38,780 nucleotides of DNA from an uncultured Clostridia bacterium (GTDB taxonomy: Bacteria; Bacillota; Clostridia; Christensenellales; Aristaeellaceae). Below are positions 1-8,392 of this stretch, in pieces. Where the stretch lies: positions 1 to 38,780 of the forward strand of contig CAKTUS010000017.1 of NCBI GenBank assembly GCA_934621485.1. Reading direction: 5' to 3'. How positions within the stretch are numbered: the stretch's first letter is position 1; every line of letters begins with the position of its first letter. Made by a program: the position numbers and the translations under genes. The notes under the pieces are model-generated. The model was not told where the DNA came from. It saw only the letters and a program-made list of their open reading frames with translations, and ran no database searches.

Positions 1-467
1 AACAGATGGTCGTCGGCCACGCCGCAGCTGCGCCACAGGTTGGCGCTTTCCTCGTCCCGGGGGCAGTCCTCGTCGCCCTCGAACACGGTGAAGGCCAGGC
101 GATCCTTAGGCAGGCCCAGGTACTTTTCGCTGGTCAGAAACTCCCAGCTCCAGGGAATCATTTCCTTCTTAAAATAGTCGCCCAGGGACCAGTTGCCAAG
201 CATTTCAAAGAAGGTTAGGTGGCTGAAGTCGCCCACGTCGTCGATATCGCCGGTGCGCACGCACTTTTGCACGTCGGTCAGGCGGTGGCCCGCAGGGTGC
301 TTCTGGCCCATCAGGTAGGGCACCAGGGGGTGCATGCCGGCGGTGGTAAACAGCACGGTGGGGTCGTTTTCAGGAATGACGGACGCGCTGGAAATGACGG
401 CGTGGCCGTGATCCTGGAAGAATTTCAGAAACATGGAGCGCAGCTCGTTGGAGGTATAGTTCTTCAT
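1..467 (-). CDS. alaS: Alanine--tRNA ligase, N-terminal part (runs off the window)
   Basis: Alanyl-tRNA synthetase charges tRNA-Ala with alanine in the cytoplasm. Only the first 155 codons are inside the window. Reading the minus strand gives a class II catalytic start: an FFQDHGH segment near residue 17, LFTTAGM near residue 41, and the hallmark TFFEMLGNWSLGDYFKKE near residues 86-103, which is diagnostic for AlaS. The ATG is at 465-467 and is preceded by an AAGGAGAG ribosome binding site. A perfect promoter lies upstream at 551-579. The leader is only about 75 nt, too short for a T-box. It contains one small hairpin with arms GCTGGG/CCCAGC. The editing and C-Ala domains would lie beyond position 1. 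Identity is secure. Confidence 0.95.
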   Translation of the reverse strand, partial: MKNYTSNELRSMFLKFFQDHGHAVISSASVIPENDPTVLFTTAGMHPLVPYLMGQKHPAGHRLTDVQKCVRTGDIDDVGDFSHLTFFEMLGNWSLGDYFKKEMIPWSWEFLTSEKYLGLPKDRLAFTVFEGDEDCPRDEESANLWRSCGVADDHL

Positions 468-550
468 GGGTGAGTCTCTCCTTCGTTAAGATGAAAAGCG
501 GGAAAAGCGTGGAAAGCTGGGATTACCCAGCATGTGTACACTTCCTGCCT

Positions 551-579
551 ATTATAGTGAAATAACCAGGGGGTGTCAA
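551..579 (-). promoter_or_regulatory. Promoter of alaS
   Basis: On the minus strand TTGACA (574-579) and TATAAT (551-556) are separated by exactly 17 bp, both perfect consensus boxes. Transcription would begin near 544. It shares the 392-bp gap 468-859 with the oppositely directed aminotransferase promoter. I see nothing else in that gap. Confidence 0.85.
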
Positions 580-727
580 TGAAAAGTCAAGTGAAAATGG
601 GCTTTTGAACGACTGCCGCAAGGAGCGTACGCCTATGGGCCGAAAAAAAGCCGCGATTTGGGCAGCATAGGACGGGTGCAAAAATTCTCTTAAAAAAATG
701 CAGTTTGCAAAAAGACAGTTTTTGCAC

Positions 728-756
728 TTTACGGGCTGAAACAAATATGATATAAT
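728..756 (+). promoter_or_regulatory. Promoter of the aspartate aminotransferase gene
   Basis: A perfect TATAAT at 751-756 has an extended -10 TG two bases upstream and a weak -35 TTTACG at 728-733 at 17-bp spacing. The predicted leader is about 97 nt. Confidence 0.65.
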
Positions 757-859
757 GTTCGACGGGTTTGAAGAGCTTTTGTGCCCGCTGGCCTTGCCAA
801 AATATTTTGCAGGAATACTCTTTTCTCCATTCATTATTGCTTCGCAGGAGGATGCCGTT

Positions 860-2077
860 ATGCCGCTTGGAATCTCCCAAAAATGCCGGGCCATCGCCCC
901 GTCCGCGACCCTGGCGATGGATGCCAGGGCACGGGAATTGCGCGAAAAGGGCGCGAATGTCATCAGCTTTGCCACAGGCGAACCGGATTTTGATACGCCC
1001 GAACCTGTACGTGAAACCATGAAGCAGGCCATGGATCTGGGCATGACCCACTACTGCCCGGTGGCGGGCACCATGGAGCTGCGCGACGCCATTCGCACCC
1101 GGCTGGAAGCCGACTACGGCGTGGTGTACGGCCGCGACCAGGTCATCGTGTGCAATGGCGCCAAGCACGCGCTGTACAACATTTTCCAGACCTTGCTGGA
1201 CCCCGGCGACGAGGTCATTGTGGATAACCCCTGCTGGGTCAGCTACCCCGAAATGGTGCGCATGGCCGGCGGTACGCCGGTATTCCTGTATTGTCCGGAA
1301 AGCCAGGGCTTTCTGCCGGATATGGGCGATTTGGAAAAGCTGATTACCCCCCGCACCAAAGCTTTTGTGCTCAACAATCCATCCAACCCCAACGGCTGCA
1401 TCTGGAGCCGGGAGCAGCTGCTGGAGCTGGGTCGTCTGGCGGTGAAGTACGACTTTTATATCATTTCGGATGAAATTTACGAAAAGCTGGTGTATGACGG
1501 TTGCCAGCACGTATGTATGGCCAGCCTGGGGGAAGAAATCAAGGAACGCACCATTCTGGTGAACGGCGTCAGCAAGTCCTACGCCATGACCGGCTTCCGC
1601 ATCGGCTATGCCCTCGGCCCCCGGGATGTGATTCAGGGCATGATTACCTACCAGAGCCAAGCTACCTCCGGGGCCAATACCGCCGCGCAGCATGCCGCCG
1701 CCGTGGCCCTGAGCATGCGGCAGGACTATGTGGAGCAAATGCGGCAAGCCTTTGAGGAACGCCGCAACGAGCTGGTGCGCCTGGTGAATGAGATTCCCGG
1801 CCTGCACTGCAACATGCCTCACGGCGCGTTTTATATCATGATGAACATTCGCGATCTGATAGGCATGCGCTACCAGGGGCAGGAGATTACCGGCAGCGAC
1901 AGCTTTGCCATGATGCTGCTGGAAAAGGCTCATGTGGCCACTGTGCCCGGCGTGGCGTTCATGGCTGAGGGCTACTGCCGGCTGAGCTACGCCGCTTCGC
2001 TGCAAAACATTCGCGAGGGCATGCGCCGCATTGCCGGGTTTGTTTCCGCCCTGACCCGGGATGAGAACGCAAAATAA
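860..2077 (+). CDS. Pyridoxal-phosphate aspartate aminotransferase (class I/II)
   Basis: A 405-residue fold-type I aminotransferase, probably exchanging amino groups between aspartate (or another amino acid) and 2-oxoglutarate in the cytoplasm. Visible family landmarks are NNPSNPNG at residues 172-179 (Asn176 contacts PLP), SDEIYEKL near 202, the PLP lysine Lys239 in SKSYAMTGFRIGYA, and Arg374 in YCRLSYA, the position that binds the substrate carboxylate. Length matches the AspC/AspB group. The reading frame opens further upstream, but ATG 860 has a perfect AGGAGG at 846-851 with 8-nt spacing. It is transcribed alone between its own promoter and a terminator. Exact amino-acid preference cannot be read from the sequence. 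Confidence 0.93.
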   Translation: MPLGISQKCRAIAPSATLAMDARARELREKGANVISFATGEPDFDTPEPVRETMKQAMDLGMTHYCPVAGTMELRDAIRTRLEADYGVVYGRDQVIVCNGAKHALYNIFQTLLDPGDEVIVDNPCWVSYPEMVRMAGGTPVFLYCPESQGFLPDMGDLEKLITPRTKAFVLNNPSNPNGCIWSREQLLELGRLAVKYDFYIISDEIYEKLVYDGCQHVCMASLGEEIKERTILVNGVSKSYAMTGFRIGYALGPRDVIQGMITYQSQATSGANTAAQHAAAVALSMRQDYVEQMRQAFEERRNELVRLVNEIPGLHCNMPHGAFYIMMNIRDLIGMRYQGQEITGSDSFAMMLLEKAHVATVPGVAFMAEGYCRLSYAASLQNIREGMRRIAGFVSALTRDENAK

Positions 2078-2078
2078 A

Positions 2079-2122
2079 AAAGAGCCTCCTTTTTTTCGAA
2101 GTTGAAGAAAAGGAGGCTCTTT
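2079..2122 (+). terminator. Terminator after the aminotransferase
   Basis: Long inverted repeat with arms AAAGAGCCTCCTTTT and AAAAGGAGGCTCTTT two bases after the stop codon. A-rich and T-rich flanks would let it work in both directions, as fits a convergent gene pair. Confidence 0.85.
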
Positions 2123-2177
2123 GGTTAGAAAAAAGTCCCCGGTCCCAGGCCGCCAAAAAAGCCGGTCGGGCGGCAAT

Positions 2178-2295
2178 GCGCGTAAGGAAAGTCCTGCTGC
2201 GCAAGGCAGCTGAAACCGACGTACACGCCGCCGGGTTCGGAAGGAAAACCGGAGGGCTGCGGCCCTCTGATGCTTCCCGGGGTTTTTGACAGCCT
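2178..2295 (-). repeat. Palindromic intergenic repeat, copy A
   Basis: Read on the minus strand it matches copies B and C: a GTCAAAAACCCC start, a GAGGG-CCGCAG-CCCTC hairpin, a CCGAACCCGGCGGCG...CGTCGGTTTC inverted repeat, then CAGCTGCCTTGCGCAGCAGG and TTTCCTTACGC. It lies between convergent genes just after the aminotransferase terminator. Confidence 0.75.
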
Positions 2296-2691
2296 CCCCC
2301 CCCAGACTGAGATGAGGTTCAGGAAATGGAAAAGCTATGGGGACGATTCGTCAAACCCAGTTCAGATAATGATTCTGCGGAACACTGCATAGAAGGATTC
2401 AACTGCTTTAAGCGGAGGGAGGTACAAAGGGCAGACTTTCAGAGCGTGTGTGCGCTGTCTCTCTTATGCCCTTACAGGGCTTGGTCAAATCAACGCGGCC
2501 TGGCCGGCGGGCATGATTTGGACCAGTTGCCCTTTGAGCATGAACCGGCAAGCGGGGCGCCGCATGGAAGGCGTATGCAAGGAATTTGCGGCGATATTGC
2601 AGGAATGATCGACCGTTTCGCCGTTGATGAACATAACCGTTTATACGGTTGAGCCCGCTCCTTTCGGTGCGAAGCGAGAACCCGGAGCTCC
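2296..2691. other. Gene-poor interval without a convincing gene
   Basis: About 400 bp between repeat copy A and the end of the L,D-transpeptidase gene. Open frames exist on both strands (for example about 50 codons on the minus strand starting near 2630), but none has a good ribosome binding site or a recognisable product. A short dyad AACCGT/ACGGTT sits near 2635-2650. It could be the remains of a lost gene. Confidence 0.4.
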
Positions 2692-3150
2692 TTACGCCCG
2701 TATTTCCACCTGCTCAATCTCCTGCCGCAGCGGAAACAGCGCGTCCATATCCCCGCTGTCCAGGGCGATGCAGCCCTGGGTCCAGTCGGCGGCGCTGCCG
2801 CCTTCGTGCAGGTAGATTTCCCCGCCCAGCGCCGTGCCCCAGGGCGGGCGGCGGCGCTCCTGGCTGGCCTGACGAACGGCCTGCCAGGTTTTTTCGTCAA
2901 TGCGGCCGTCCTTCAGTCCCCAATCGGCGTCCTTCGGGCCGGGATAGCTCAGTCCCAGACTGCGGCCATATTTGCCCGCTGTTTTCACCAGACAGATTCG
3001 GTAGATCCCCTCCGGGGTACGCCCGTCCCCTTCCTGCCGCTTGGGGCCTTCGGGGCAGCGGCCCAGGCCGACCCGGCAGGTAAACATCGCTTTTTCGCCG
3101 CTCCAAAGCGTCAGCCGTCGGGCGGCTTTTTCAATCAGGATTCGCATCAT
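2692..3150 (-). CDS. L,D-transpeptidase, YkuD catalytic domain
   Basis: A 152-residue single-domain YkuD protein. Enzymes of this fold form 3-3 crosslinks in peptidoglycan or attach proteins to it through a cysteine acyl-enzyme. Visible landmarks are TPEGIY at 45-50, the catalytic histidine His115 in YLHEGG, and Cys127 in TQGCIALDSGD at 124-134. There is no signal peptide or LysM/peptidoglycan-binding domain, which is unusual for a wall enzyme and leaves export unexplained. The frame is open further upstream. The tandem ATGATG at 3145-3150 was chosen because an AAAGGCAGG stretch precedes it at suitable distance. The start is moderately sure, the family assignment firm. Confidence 0.87.
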   Translation of the reverse strand: MMRILIEKAARRLTLWSGEKAMFTCRVGLGRCPEGPKRQEGDGRTPEGIYRICLVKTAGKYGRSLGLSYPGPKDADWGLKDGRIDEKTWQAVRQASQERRRPPWGTALGGEIYLHEGGSAADWTQGCIALDSGDMDALFPLRQEIEQVEIRA

Positions 3151-3224
3151 TCCGCCTGCCTTTCCCCCATTCGTGAAGAACCTGTGAATAGTCTGTAACA
3201 TTCTGGACAGACAGGCCAAATCCC

Positions 3225-3253
3225 TTGCGCGGTGAAAAATTGTGTGGCATAAT
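3225..3253 (+). promoter_or_regulatory. Promoter of the foldase gene
   Basis: TTGCGC at 3225-3230 and CATAAT at 3248-3253 with 17-bp spacing, about 80 bp upstream of the foldase start. Confidence 0.6.
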
Positions 3254-3338
3254 GAAAACCAGCGCAGGCCAACGAGCGCGCAAGCGGGCGTTGGCGAAAT
3301 CTTCTGCCGCCGCAGACCGTTGAAAGGAACGTAGAATC

Positions 3339-4862
3339 ATGAAAAAGTTTGTCAAACTGTTGTCCCTGCTGCTGTGCGTCAGCCTGCTGTTTGGCGCGGC
3401 GCTGGCCGAGGAAACGGAAACCGCTGTTGCCCAGCCGGCGGACGATGCGGTAATCGCCCGTCTGAACGGCAAGGACGTCACCTGGGGTGACGCATCTTAC
3501 TACTTCAATTTGTACATTAGCTATGGCTATGTAGACACCGCCAACGACCTGGATGTGGAGTGGTGGAAGGCCAAATCGATGGAAAACGCCATCGACGCAG
3601 CGATCTTGATGAGCAAGGCCGAGGAATTTGGCTTCTATCCTCTCAGCGAGGAAGAAGCCGCTACCGTGGACGCTCAGCTGGAGGGCGATTGGGAAGCCGC
3701 CATGCAGAGCTACATTTCCTCCAACTATCCCGACCTGACCGACGACAGTACGGATGAGGAAAAGGCGGAAGCCAATGCCGCTGCGGAAAAGTACTTTGCC
3801 GACCTGGGCTACACCATGGAAACCCTGCGAGAGGACTATCACAAGTCCAACGCGTTGAACAAGCTGCAGGAAATGATGCTGCAGGACGCTACCGTGACCG
3901 ATGAGGAGATTGACGAAGCCTATCAGACGCTGGTGGAGCAGGATAAGGCCCTGTACGAAAACGACCTGAAAGCCTACTGCGACTACCAGTCTCAGGTGCA
4001 GTACTCTCAAATGCTGGCGGCTTACGGCTACGGCACCGCGATGGACGCGGCCGCCTACCGCCCCGCCGGTTTCCGCGGTGTGAAGCACATTTTGCTGCCC
4101 GTAGACGAAACCCTCATGACCACCTATACGGATTTGCAGGCCCGCTACGAGGAGCAGGAAAACGCCTCTGAAGAAGCTGCTGCCGAAACAACCGACGCGG
4201 AAACCGCCGCTGAAGAAAGCACCGACGCCACCCCCGCTCCCACAGCGGAGCCTGTAACCGAGGAGCAGGTGAACGAGGCCAAGGCCGCCATCTTCGCTTC
4301 GTTGGCGGACAAGATTGACGAAATCAACCAGAAGATAGCCGATGGCGCGGACTTTGACGAGCTGATTGCCACCTACGCCGTGGACGCCGAGGGCAACGCT
4401 ACCGATCCCGGAATGAACAGCGAACCCTACAAGACCAACGGCTATGAAGTGTGCGAGTTCTCTACCGATTATGTGCCCGAGTTTGTGGAAGCCGCTATGA
4501 GCATCGATACCCTGGGCGGCGTGTCTGCGCCCTATCTGAGCGATTATGGCGTACACATTGTGAAGTATGTGCGCGACGTTCCCGCCGGCCCCATCGAGCT
4601 GAGCGATGCGGATCGCGAAACCCGCCGCTCCGAGCTGCTGAGCGAAAAGCAGCGCGTGCTGTATAACAACGTTATGACCGGCTGGCGCGAGGAAGCCACC
4701 ATCGAGTACACGGGCGAGGTGCCCACCGTGGCCGAGGTAGAAGCCAAGGAAACCGCCGCCGCCGAGAAGGCCCTGGAAGAGGAAGCGGATCAGAACGTTG
4801 AGACTACGGCGGAGCCTGAAGCCACCGAGGAACCCGCTGAAACGGCGGATCCCCAAGACTGA
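3339..4862 (+). CDS. Secreted parvulin-type peptidylprolyl isomerase / foldase (PrsA/SurA-like)
   Basis: A 507-residue exported foldase expected to help secreted proteins fold outside the membrane by prolyl isomerisation. Residues 1-23 form a signal peptide ending A-L-A before Glu24. No lipobox cysteine is in place, unlike classical PrsA, which is a lipoprotein. A SurA-N-like helical region is followed by the rotamase domain, starting at GVKHILLP (His250) and ending near YGVHIVKYV around residue 405. The domain is interrupted at about 270-308 by a Thr/Ala/Glu/Pro-rich low-complexity insertion. The tail from about 465 is again acidic and Glu/Thr/Ala-rich. The ribosome binding site is AAAGGA. 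It is a single gene with its own promoter and terminator. The fold is sure, clients are unknown. Confidence 0.88.
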   Translation: MKKFVKLLSLLLCVSLLFGAALAEETETAVAQPADDAVIARLNGKDVTWGDASYYFNLYISYGYVDTANDLDVEWWKAKSMENAIDAAILMSKAEEFGFYPLSEEEAATVDAQLEGDWEAAMQSYISSNYPDLTDDSTDEEKAEANAAAEKYFADLGYTMETLREDYHKSNALNKLQEMMLQDATVTDEEIDEAYQTLVEQDKALYENDLKAYCDYQSQVQYSQMLAAYGYGTAMDAAAYRPAGFRGVKHILLPVDETLMTTYTDLQARYEEQENASEEAAAETTDAETAAEESTDATPAPTAEPVTEEQVNEAKAAIFASLADKIDEINQKIADGADFDELIATYAVDAEGNATDPGMNSEPYKTNGYEVCEFSTDYVPEFVEAAMSIDTLGGVSAPYLSDYGVHIVKYVRDVPAGPIELSDADRETRRSELLSEKQRVLYNNVMTGWREEATIEYTGEVPTVAEVEAKETAAAEKALEEEADQNVETTAEPEATEEPAETADPQD

Positions 4863-4901
4863 GAAAATCCATTCGCCTTCCCTTGCTGGGCGGCGGACAA
4901 C

Positions 4902-4948
4902 AAAAAGCCGTTCGATTTTCCCAATGCGGAAAATCGAACGGCTTTTTT
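4902..4948 (+). terminator. Terminator after the foldase gene
   Basis: Near-perfect stem of about 20 bp (arms AAAAGCCGTTCGATTTTCC and GGAAAATCGAACGGCTTTT) with a 5-6 nt loop and T run. It is A-rich upstream, so it could also act for the convergent uvrA. Confidence 0.92.
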
Positions 4949-5087
4949 GCATGCTTTCGTGAAAAAACACCGGCAGGATCCCCCCTTATCGCCGCCGCGA
5001 ACGTTGAGCGCAGCGGCGCAAAGCTGAAGGGGGCCAACGCAAGCGCTGCCGCTGGCATGGTCGGGCCAAAGCACGGCGGTGGAAGCG

Positions 5088-7937
5088 TCAAGAGCGGAGT
5101 TTCTGGTCTTTGGCCAGGATGGGAGCCAGGAATTGGCCGGTATAGCTTTCCGGCACCTGAGCTACCTGCTCAGGGGTGCCTTCGCACACCACGTTGCCGC
5201 CGCCATCGCCGCCCTCCGGGCCCAGGTCGATGAGCCAGTCGGCGGTTTTGACCACATCCAGGTTGTGCTCGATGACCAGTACGCTGTTGCCTGCATCCAC
5301 CAGGCGCTGCAAAACATCAATCAGCCGCTGCACATCCGCCACATGCAGGCCGGTGGTGGGCTCGTCCAGCAGGTATAGGGTGCGGCCGGTAGCCCGGCGG
5401 CTCAGCTCGGTGGCCAGCTTGATGCGCTGGGCCTCGCCGCCGGATAGCTGGGTGCTGGGCTGGCCCAGCTTCAGGTAGTTCAGCCCCACATCGTACAGGG
5501 TTTGCAGCTTTTTCACAATGGGCTCGTGGTTTTCAAAGAAGGCCAGCGCCTCCTCCACCGTCATTTCCAGCACTTCGTGGATGTTTTTGCCCTTGTAGTG
5601 CACATCCAGGGTTTCCCGGTTATAGCGCGCGCCCTTGCACACGTCGCAGGGTACGTAAATATCCGGCAGAAAGTGCATTTCAATCTTGAGCAGGCCGTCG
5701 CCGGAGCAGGCCTCGCAGCGGCCGCCCTTCACGTTGAAGGAAAAGCGGTTTTCCTTATAGCCCCGGGCCTTGGCCTCGGGGGTCATGGCAAACACCTTGC
5801 GAATCAAATCAAACACGCCGGTATAGGTGGCAGGGTTGGACCGGGGTGTGCGGCCGATGGGGCTCTGATCGATGGTGATGATTTTATCCAGCTTTTCCAC
5901 GCCCTCCATGCGGTCAAATTTGCCGGGGCGGGTTTTGGCACGGTTGAGCACCTTGGCCAGGTGTTTGTGAATGATTTCGTTCACCAGGCTGGATTTGCCG
6001 GAACCGCTGACGCCGGTTACGCAGCAGAACACGCCCAGAGGCACCTGCACGTTTACATTTTTCAGGTTGTTTTCCCGGGCCCCGTACACGGTCAGGAATC
6101 CGGCGGGCTGCCTTCGCTTTTCCGGCACAGGGATGCGCCTTTTGCCGCTCAAATACTGGCCGGTCAACGACCGGGGGTTTTTCAAAATCTGGTCGATGGT
6201 GCCTTCGGCCACAATTTCCCCGCCGTGGATGCCGGCGCCGGGGCCCACGTCCACAATGTAGTCGGCGGCATACATGGTGTCCTCGTCGTGCTCCACCACA
6301 ATCAGCGTGTTGCCCAGGTCGCGCAGGCGCTTCAGGGTGGCCAGCAGCTTGTTGTTATCCCGCTGGTGCAGGCCGATGGAGGGCTCGTCCAGAATGTACA
6401 AAACGCCCATCAGACTGGAGCCGATCTGGGTGGCCAGACGGATGCGCTGTGCCTCGCCGCCGGACAGGGTGGCCGCGCCCCGGGACAGGGTAAGGTAGCT
6501 CAGGCCCACGCTGTCCAGAAAGCCCAGGCGGGAGTCGATTTCCTTGAGAATCTGGGAGGCGATCATGGCGTCGTTTCCCGTCAGCTTCAGGCTTTGAAAA
6601 AACTGCCGCGCCTTTTGAACGCTCAGGTCGCACACCTGGGAGATGTTCAGGCCGCCCACGGTAACGGCCAGTACCTCCGGCTTCAGCCGCCGGCCATGGC
6701 ACACGGGACAGTCGTCCTGTACCATGTATTCTTCATAGGCGGCTTTCATGGCGTCGCTGCTGGTTTCGGCATAGCGGCGGCTGAGGGAGTTGACCACGCC
6801 CTCGAATGCGGTTTGATACGTGCCCTTGCCGTGGGCTCCCTCATATTCAATGGTTATCTTGTCCGGAGCGCCGTACAAAAGGATATCCATCACGCTCTTG
6901 GGCAGGTCCTTCACCGGCGTGTCCAGGCTGAAATGATACTTTTCCGCCAGCGCTGCAAAGTAGGTGTGGGCCATGCTGTTGGGGTCCGTCACATTCCAGG
7001 CCATGGCCTGCAAGGCCCCCTGGTTCAGGCTCAGGGACGGGTCGGGAATGATGGCGTCCTGCGAGATGCGCATGATGGTGCCCAGACCGCTGCACTGGGG
7101 ACAGGCGCCGAAGGGGCTGTTGAAGGAAAACATGCGGGGAGAAAGCTCCTCGATGGAGATGCCGCAGTCCGGGCAGGCATAGTTTTGGGAAAACAGCAGC
7201 GTGCCCTTGTCAAACAGGTCCACCAGCACCAGGCCGCCGCTTTCCGCCGCAGCGGTTTCCATGCTGTCCGCCAGGCGCTGGCGAAAATCGTCGGATGGGC
7301 GCACAATCAGCCGGTCCACTACGATTTCGATGTCGTGCTTCAGCTTTTTGTTCAGGGTGGGCACATCATCCAGCTCATAGGTTTCCCCATCAATGCGCAC
7401 CCGCACAAAGCCGCGCTTCTGGGCGCTTTCCAGCAGCTTGGTGTGCTCGCCCTTGCGGGAGCGCACCACCGGGGCCAGCACCTGCATTTTCTGCCCCTCA
7501 GGATAGGTCATAACCTGCTCCACCATCTGGTCTACGGTTTGCTGCTTGATTTCCCGGCCGCACTTGGGGCAGTGGGGCACGCCCACACGGGCGTACAGCA
7601 AGCGCAGGTAGTCGTAAATTTCCGTTACGGTGCCCACGGTGGAGCGGGGGTTGCGGGCCGTGGTTTTCTGGTCGATGGAAATGGCGGGGGACAGGCCTTC
7701 GATGCTGTCGATATCCGGCTTTTCCATCTGTCCCAGAAACATGCGGGCATAGGAGGACAGGCTCTCCACATAGCGCCGCTGGCCCTCGGCATAAATGGTA
7801 TCAAAAGCCAGACTGGTTTTGCCCGATCCGCTCAGGCCGGTGAACACCACCAGCTTGTTGCGGGGAATTTCCAGGGTTACGTTTTTCAGATTATGTTCGC
7901 GTGCGCCGCGAACGATGAGCTTGTCTTGCAAAATCAA
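5088..7937 (-). CDS. uvrA: UvrABC excinuclease subunit A
   Basis: The damage-sensing ATPase of nucleotide excision repair, which loads UvrB on lesions. The 949-residue length is typical. Visible: Walker A GLSGSGKT at 34-41; a CPKC...zinc-binding segment near 160; CPDCG...CPQC around 255-285; the signature LSGGEAQRIRLA of the first ATPase half; the second Walker A GVSGSGKS near 640; the second zinc module CEACSGDG...CDVCKG near 735-765; and a second LSGGEAQRIKLA. No ATG fits the N-terminus. The best start is TTG at 7935-7937 behind GGAGG, 4 nt away. A second TTG two codons on has 10-nt spacing. uvrB and uvrC are not in the window, and no LexA-type box was recognised upstream. Confidence 0.97.
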   Translation of the reverse strand: MILQDKLIVRGAREHNLKNVTLEIPRNKLVVFTGLSGSGKTSLAFDTIYAEGQRRYVESLSSYARMFLGQMEKPDIDSIEGLSPAISIDQKTTARNPRSTVGTVTEIYDYLRLLYARVGVPHCPKCGREIKQQTVDQMVEQVMTYPEGQKMQVLAPVVRSRKGEHTKLLESAQKRGFVRVRIDGETYELDDVPTLNKKLKHDIEIVVDRLIVRPSDDFRQRLADSMETAAAESGGLVLVDLFDKGTLLFSQNYACPDCGISIEELSPRMFSFNSPFGACPQCSGLGTIMRISQDAIIPDPSLSLNQGALQAMAWNVTDPNSMAHTYFAALAEKYHFSLDTPVKDLPKSVMDILLYGAPDKITIEYEGAHGKGTYQTAFEGVVNSLSRRYAETSSDAMKAAYEEYMVQDDCPVCHGRRLKPEVLAVTVGGLNISQVCDLSVQKARQFFQSLKLTGNDAMIASQILKEIDSRLGFLDSVGLSYLTLSRGAATLSGGEAQRIRLATQIGSSLMGVLYILDEPSIGLHQRDNNKLLATLKRLRDLGNTLIVVEHDEDTMYAADYIVDVGPGAGIHGGEIVAEGTIDQILKNPRSLTGQYLSGKRRIPVPEKRRQPAGFLTVYGARENNLKNVNVQVPLGVFCCVTGVSGSGKSSLVNEIIHKHLAKVLNRAKTRPGKFDRMEGVEKLDKIITIDQSPIGRTPRSNPATYTGVFDLIRKVFAMTPEAKARGYKENRFSFNVKGGRCEACSGDGLLKIEMHFLPDIYVPCDVCKGARYNRETLDVHYKGKNIHEVLEMTVEEALAFFENHEPIVKKLQTLYDVGLNYLKLGQPSTQLSGGEAQRIKLATELSRRATGRTLYLLDEPTTGLHVADVQRLIDVLQRLVDAGNSVLVIEHNLDVVKTADWLIDLGPEGGDGGGNVVCEGTPEQVAQVPESYTGQFLAPILAKDQKLRS

Positions 7938-7959
7938 TAAACCTCCATAGGGTGCAAAG

Positions 7960-8225
7960 GCGATGGAACCTTTGCTTCAAACCGGAACCCTCTCCGGGAA
8001 GTTGTCAGAGGAACGAAGTCCCCCTGACTGTCATTGTATCGACTGCTTTGCCGGTCAGGCGAAGGCTTTCGGAGATCGCCGCCAGGTGAGCTTTTTGGAC
8101 GGTCTGAGGAGATGGAACATCGCTTCCGCTTGTTCAAAAAATGGGCGTGAAATGGGAAACGGCGCATACGCCGCCGGTTTCGGAAGCCTGAGCCGCGTCA
8201 GGGGCTTTTTTGACGGCGCCCTGAA
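7960..8225. repeat. Palindromic intergenic repeat, copy E (diverged, mosaic)
   Basis: This part of the 455-bp gap 7938-8392 holds repeat-family pieces. One is a GTTGTCAGAGG...CTGACTGTCATTGTATCG module shared with copy D (7998-8041). The other is ACGGCGCATACGCCGCCGGTTTCGG (about 8160-8182), a minus-orientation copy of the core palindrome. Short frames here are repeat-derived and not credible genes. Confidence 0.6.
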
Positions 8226-8286
8226 GCACGACGTGGGCCGGTTGTGGGGGGTGACCCGTCTGAAAGCCCGCAGCCTGAGACGGCAA

Positions 8287-8337
8287 GCGCATAGCCGTTT
8301 GTTTTTTCTGTGTCCAGAAAAAAGCACGGCTATGCGC
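8287..8337 (-). terminator. Two-tier hairpin downstream of the DUF362 gene
   Basis: Perfect 12-bp outer stem (GCGCATAGCCGT 8287-8298 with ACGGCTATGCGC 8326-8337) enclosing a perfect 9-bp inner stem (TTTTTTCTG 8302-8310 with CAGAAAAAA 8315-8323) and a 4-nt loop. It lies about 55 bp past the DUF362 stop codon. The T run is inside the inner stem and not after the stem, so terminator function is an inference from position. Confidence 0.55.
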
Positions 8338-8392
8338 CAAACATGCAACGCCTCTTTTGCAAAGCGGCTTGGATACAGGAGCGCCGCCCCTG

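Noticed and set aside
468..545. T-box riboswitch in front of alaS
   Set aside because: The leader is about 75 nt with one small hairpin; no T-box sequence or antiterminator.
587..2176. Long minus-strand open frame opposite the aminotransferase
   Set aside because: GC-rich shadow frame. The plus strand carries a full aminotransferase with all family motifs, and the shadow has His/Gln/Gly-rich composition.
3147..4970. 607-codon minus-strand frame opposite the foldase
   Set aside because: Antisense shadow with low-complexity Gly/Val/His composition; the plus strand has a signal peptide and rotamase domain.
5502..7940. 812-codon plus-strand frame opposite uvrA
   Set aside because: Mirror of uvrA codon bias; no ribosome binding site or domain.
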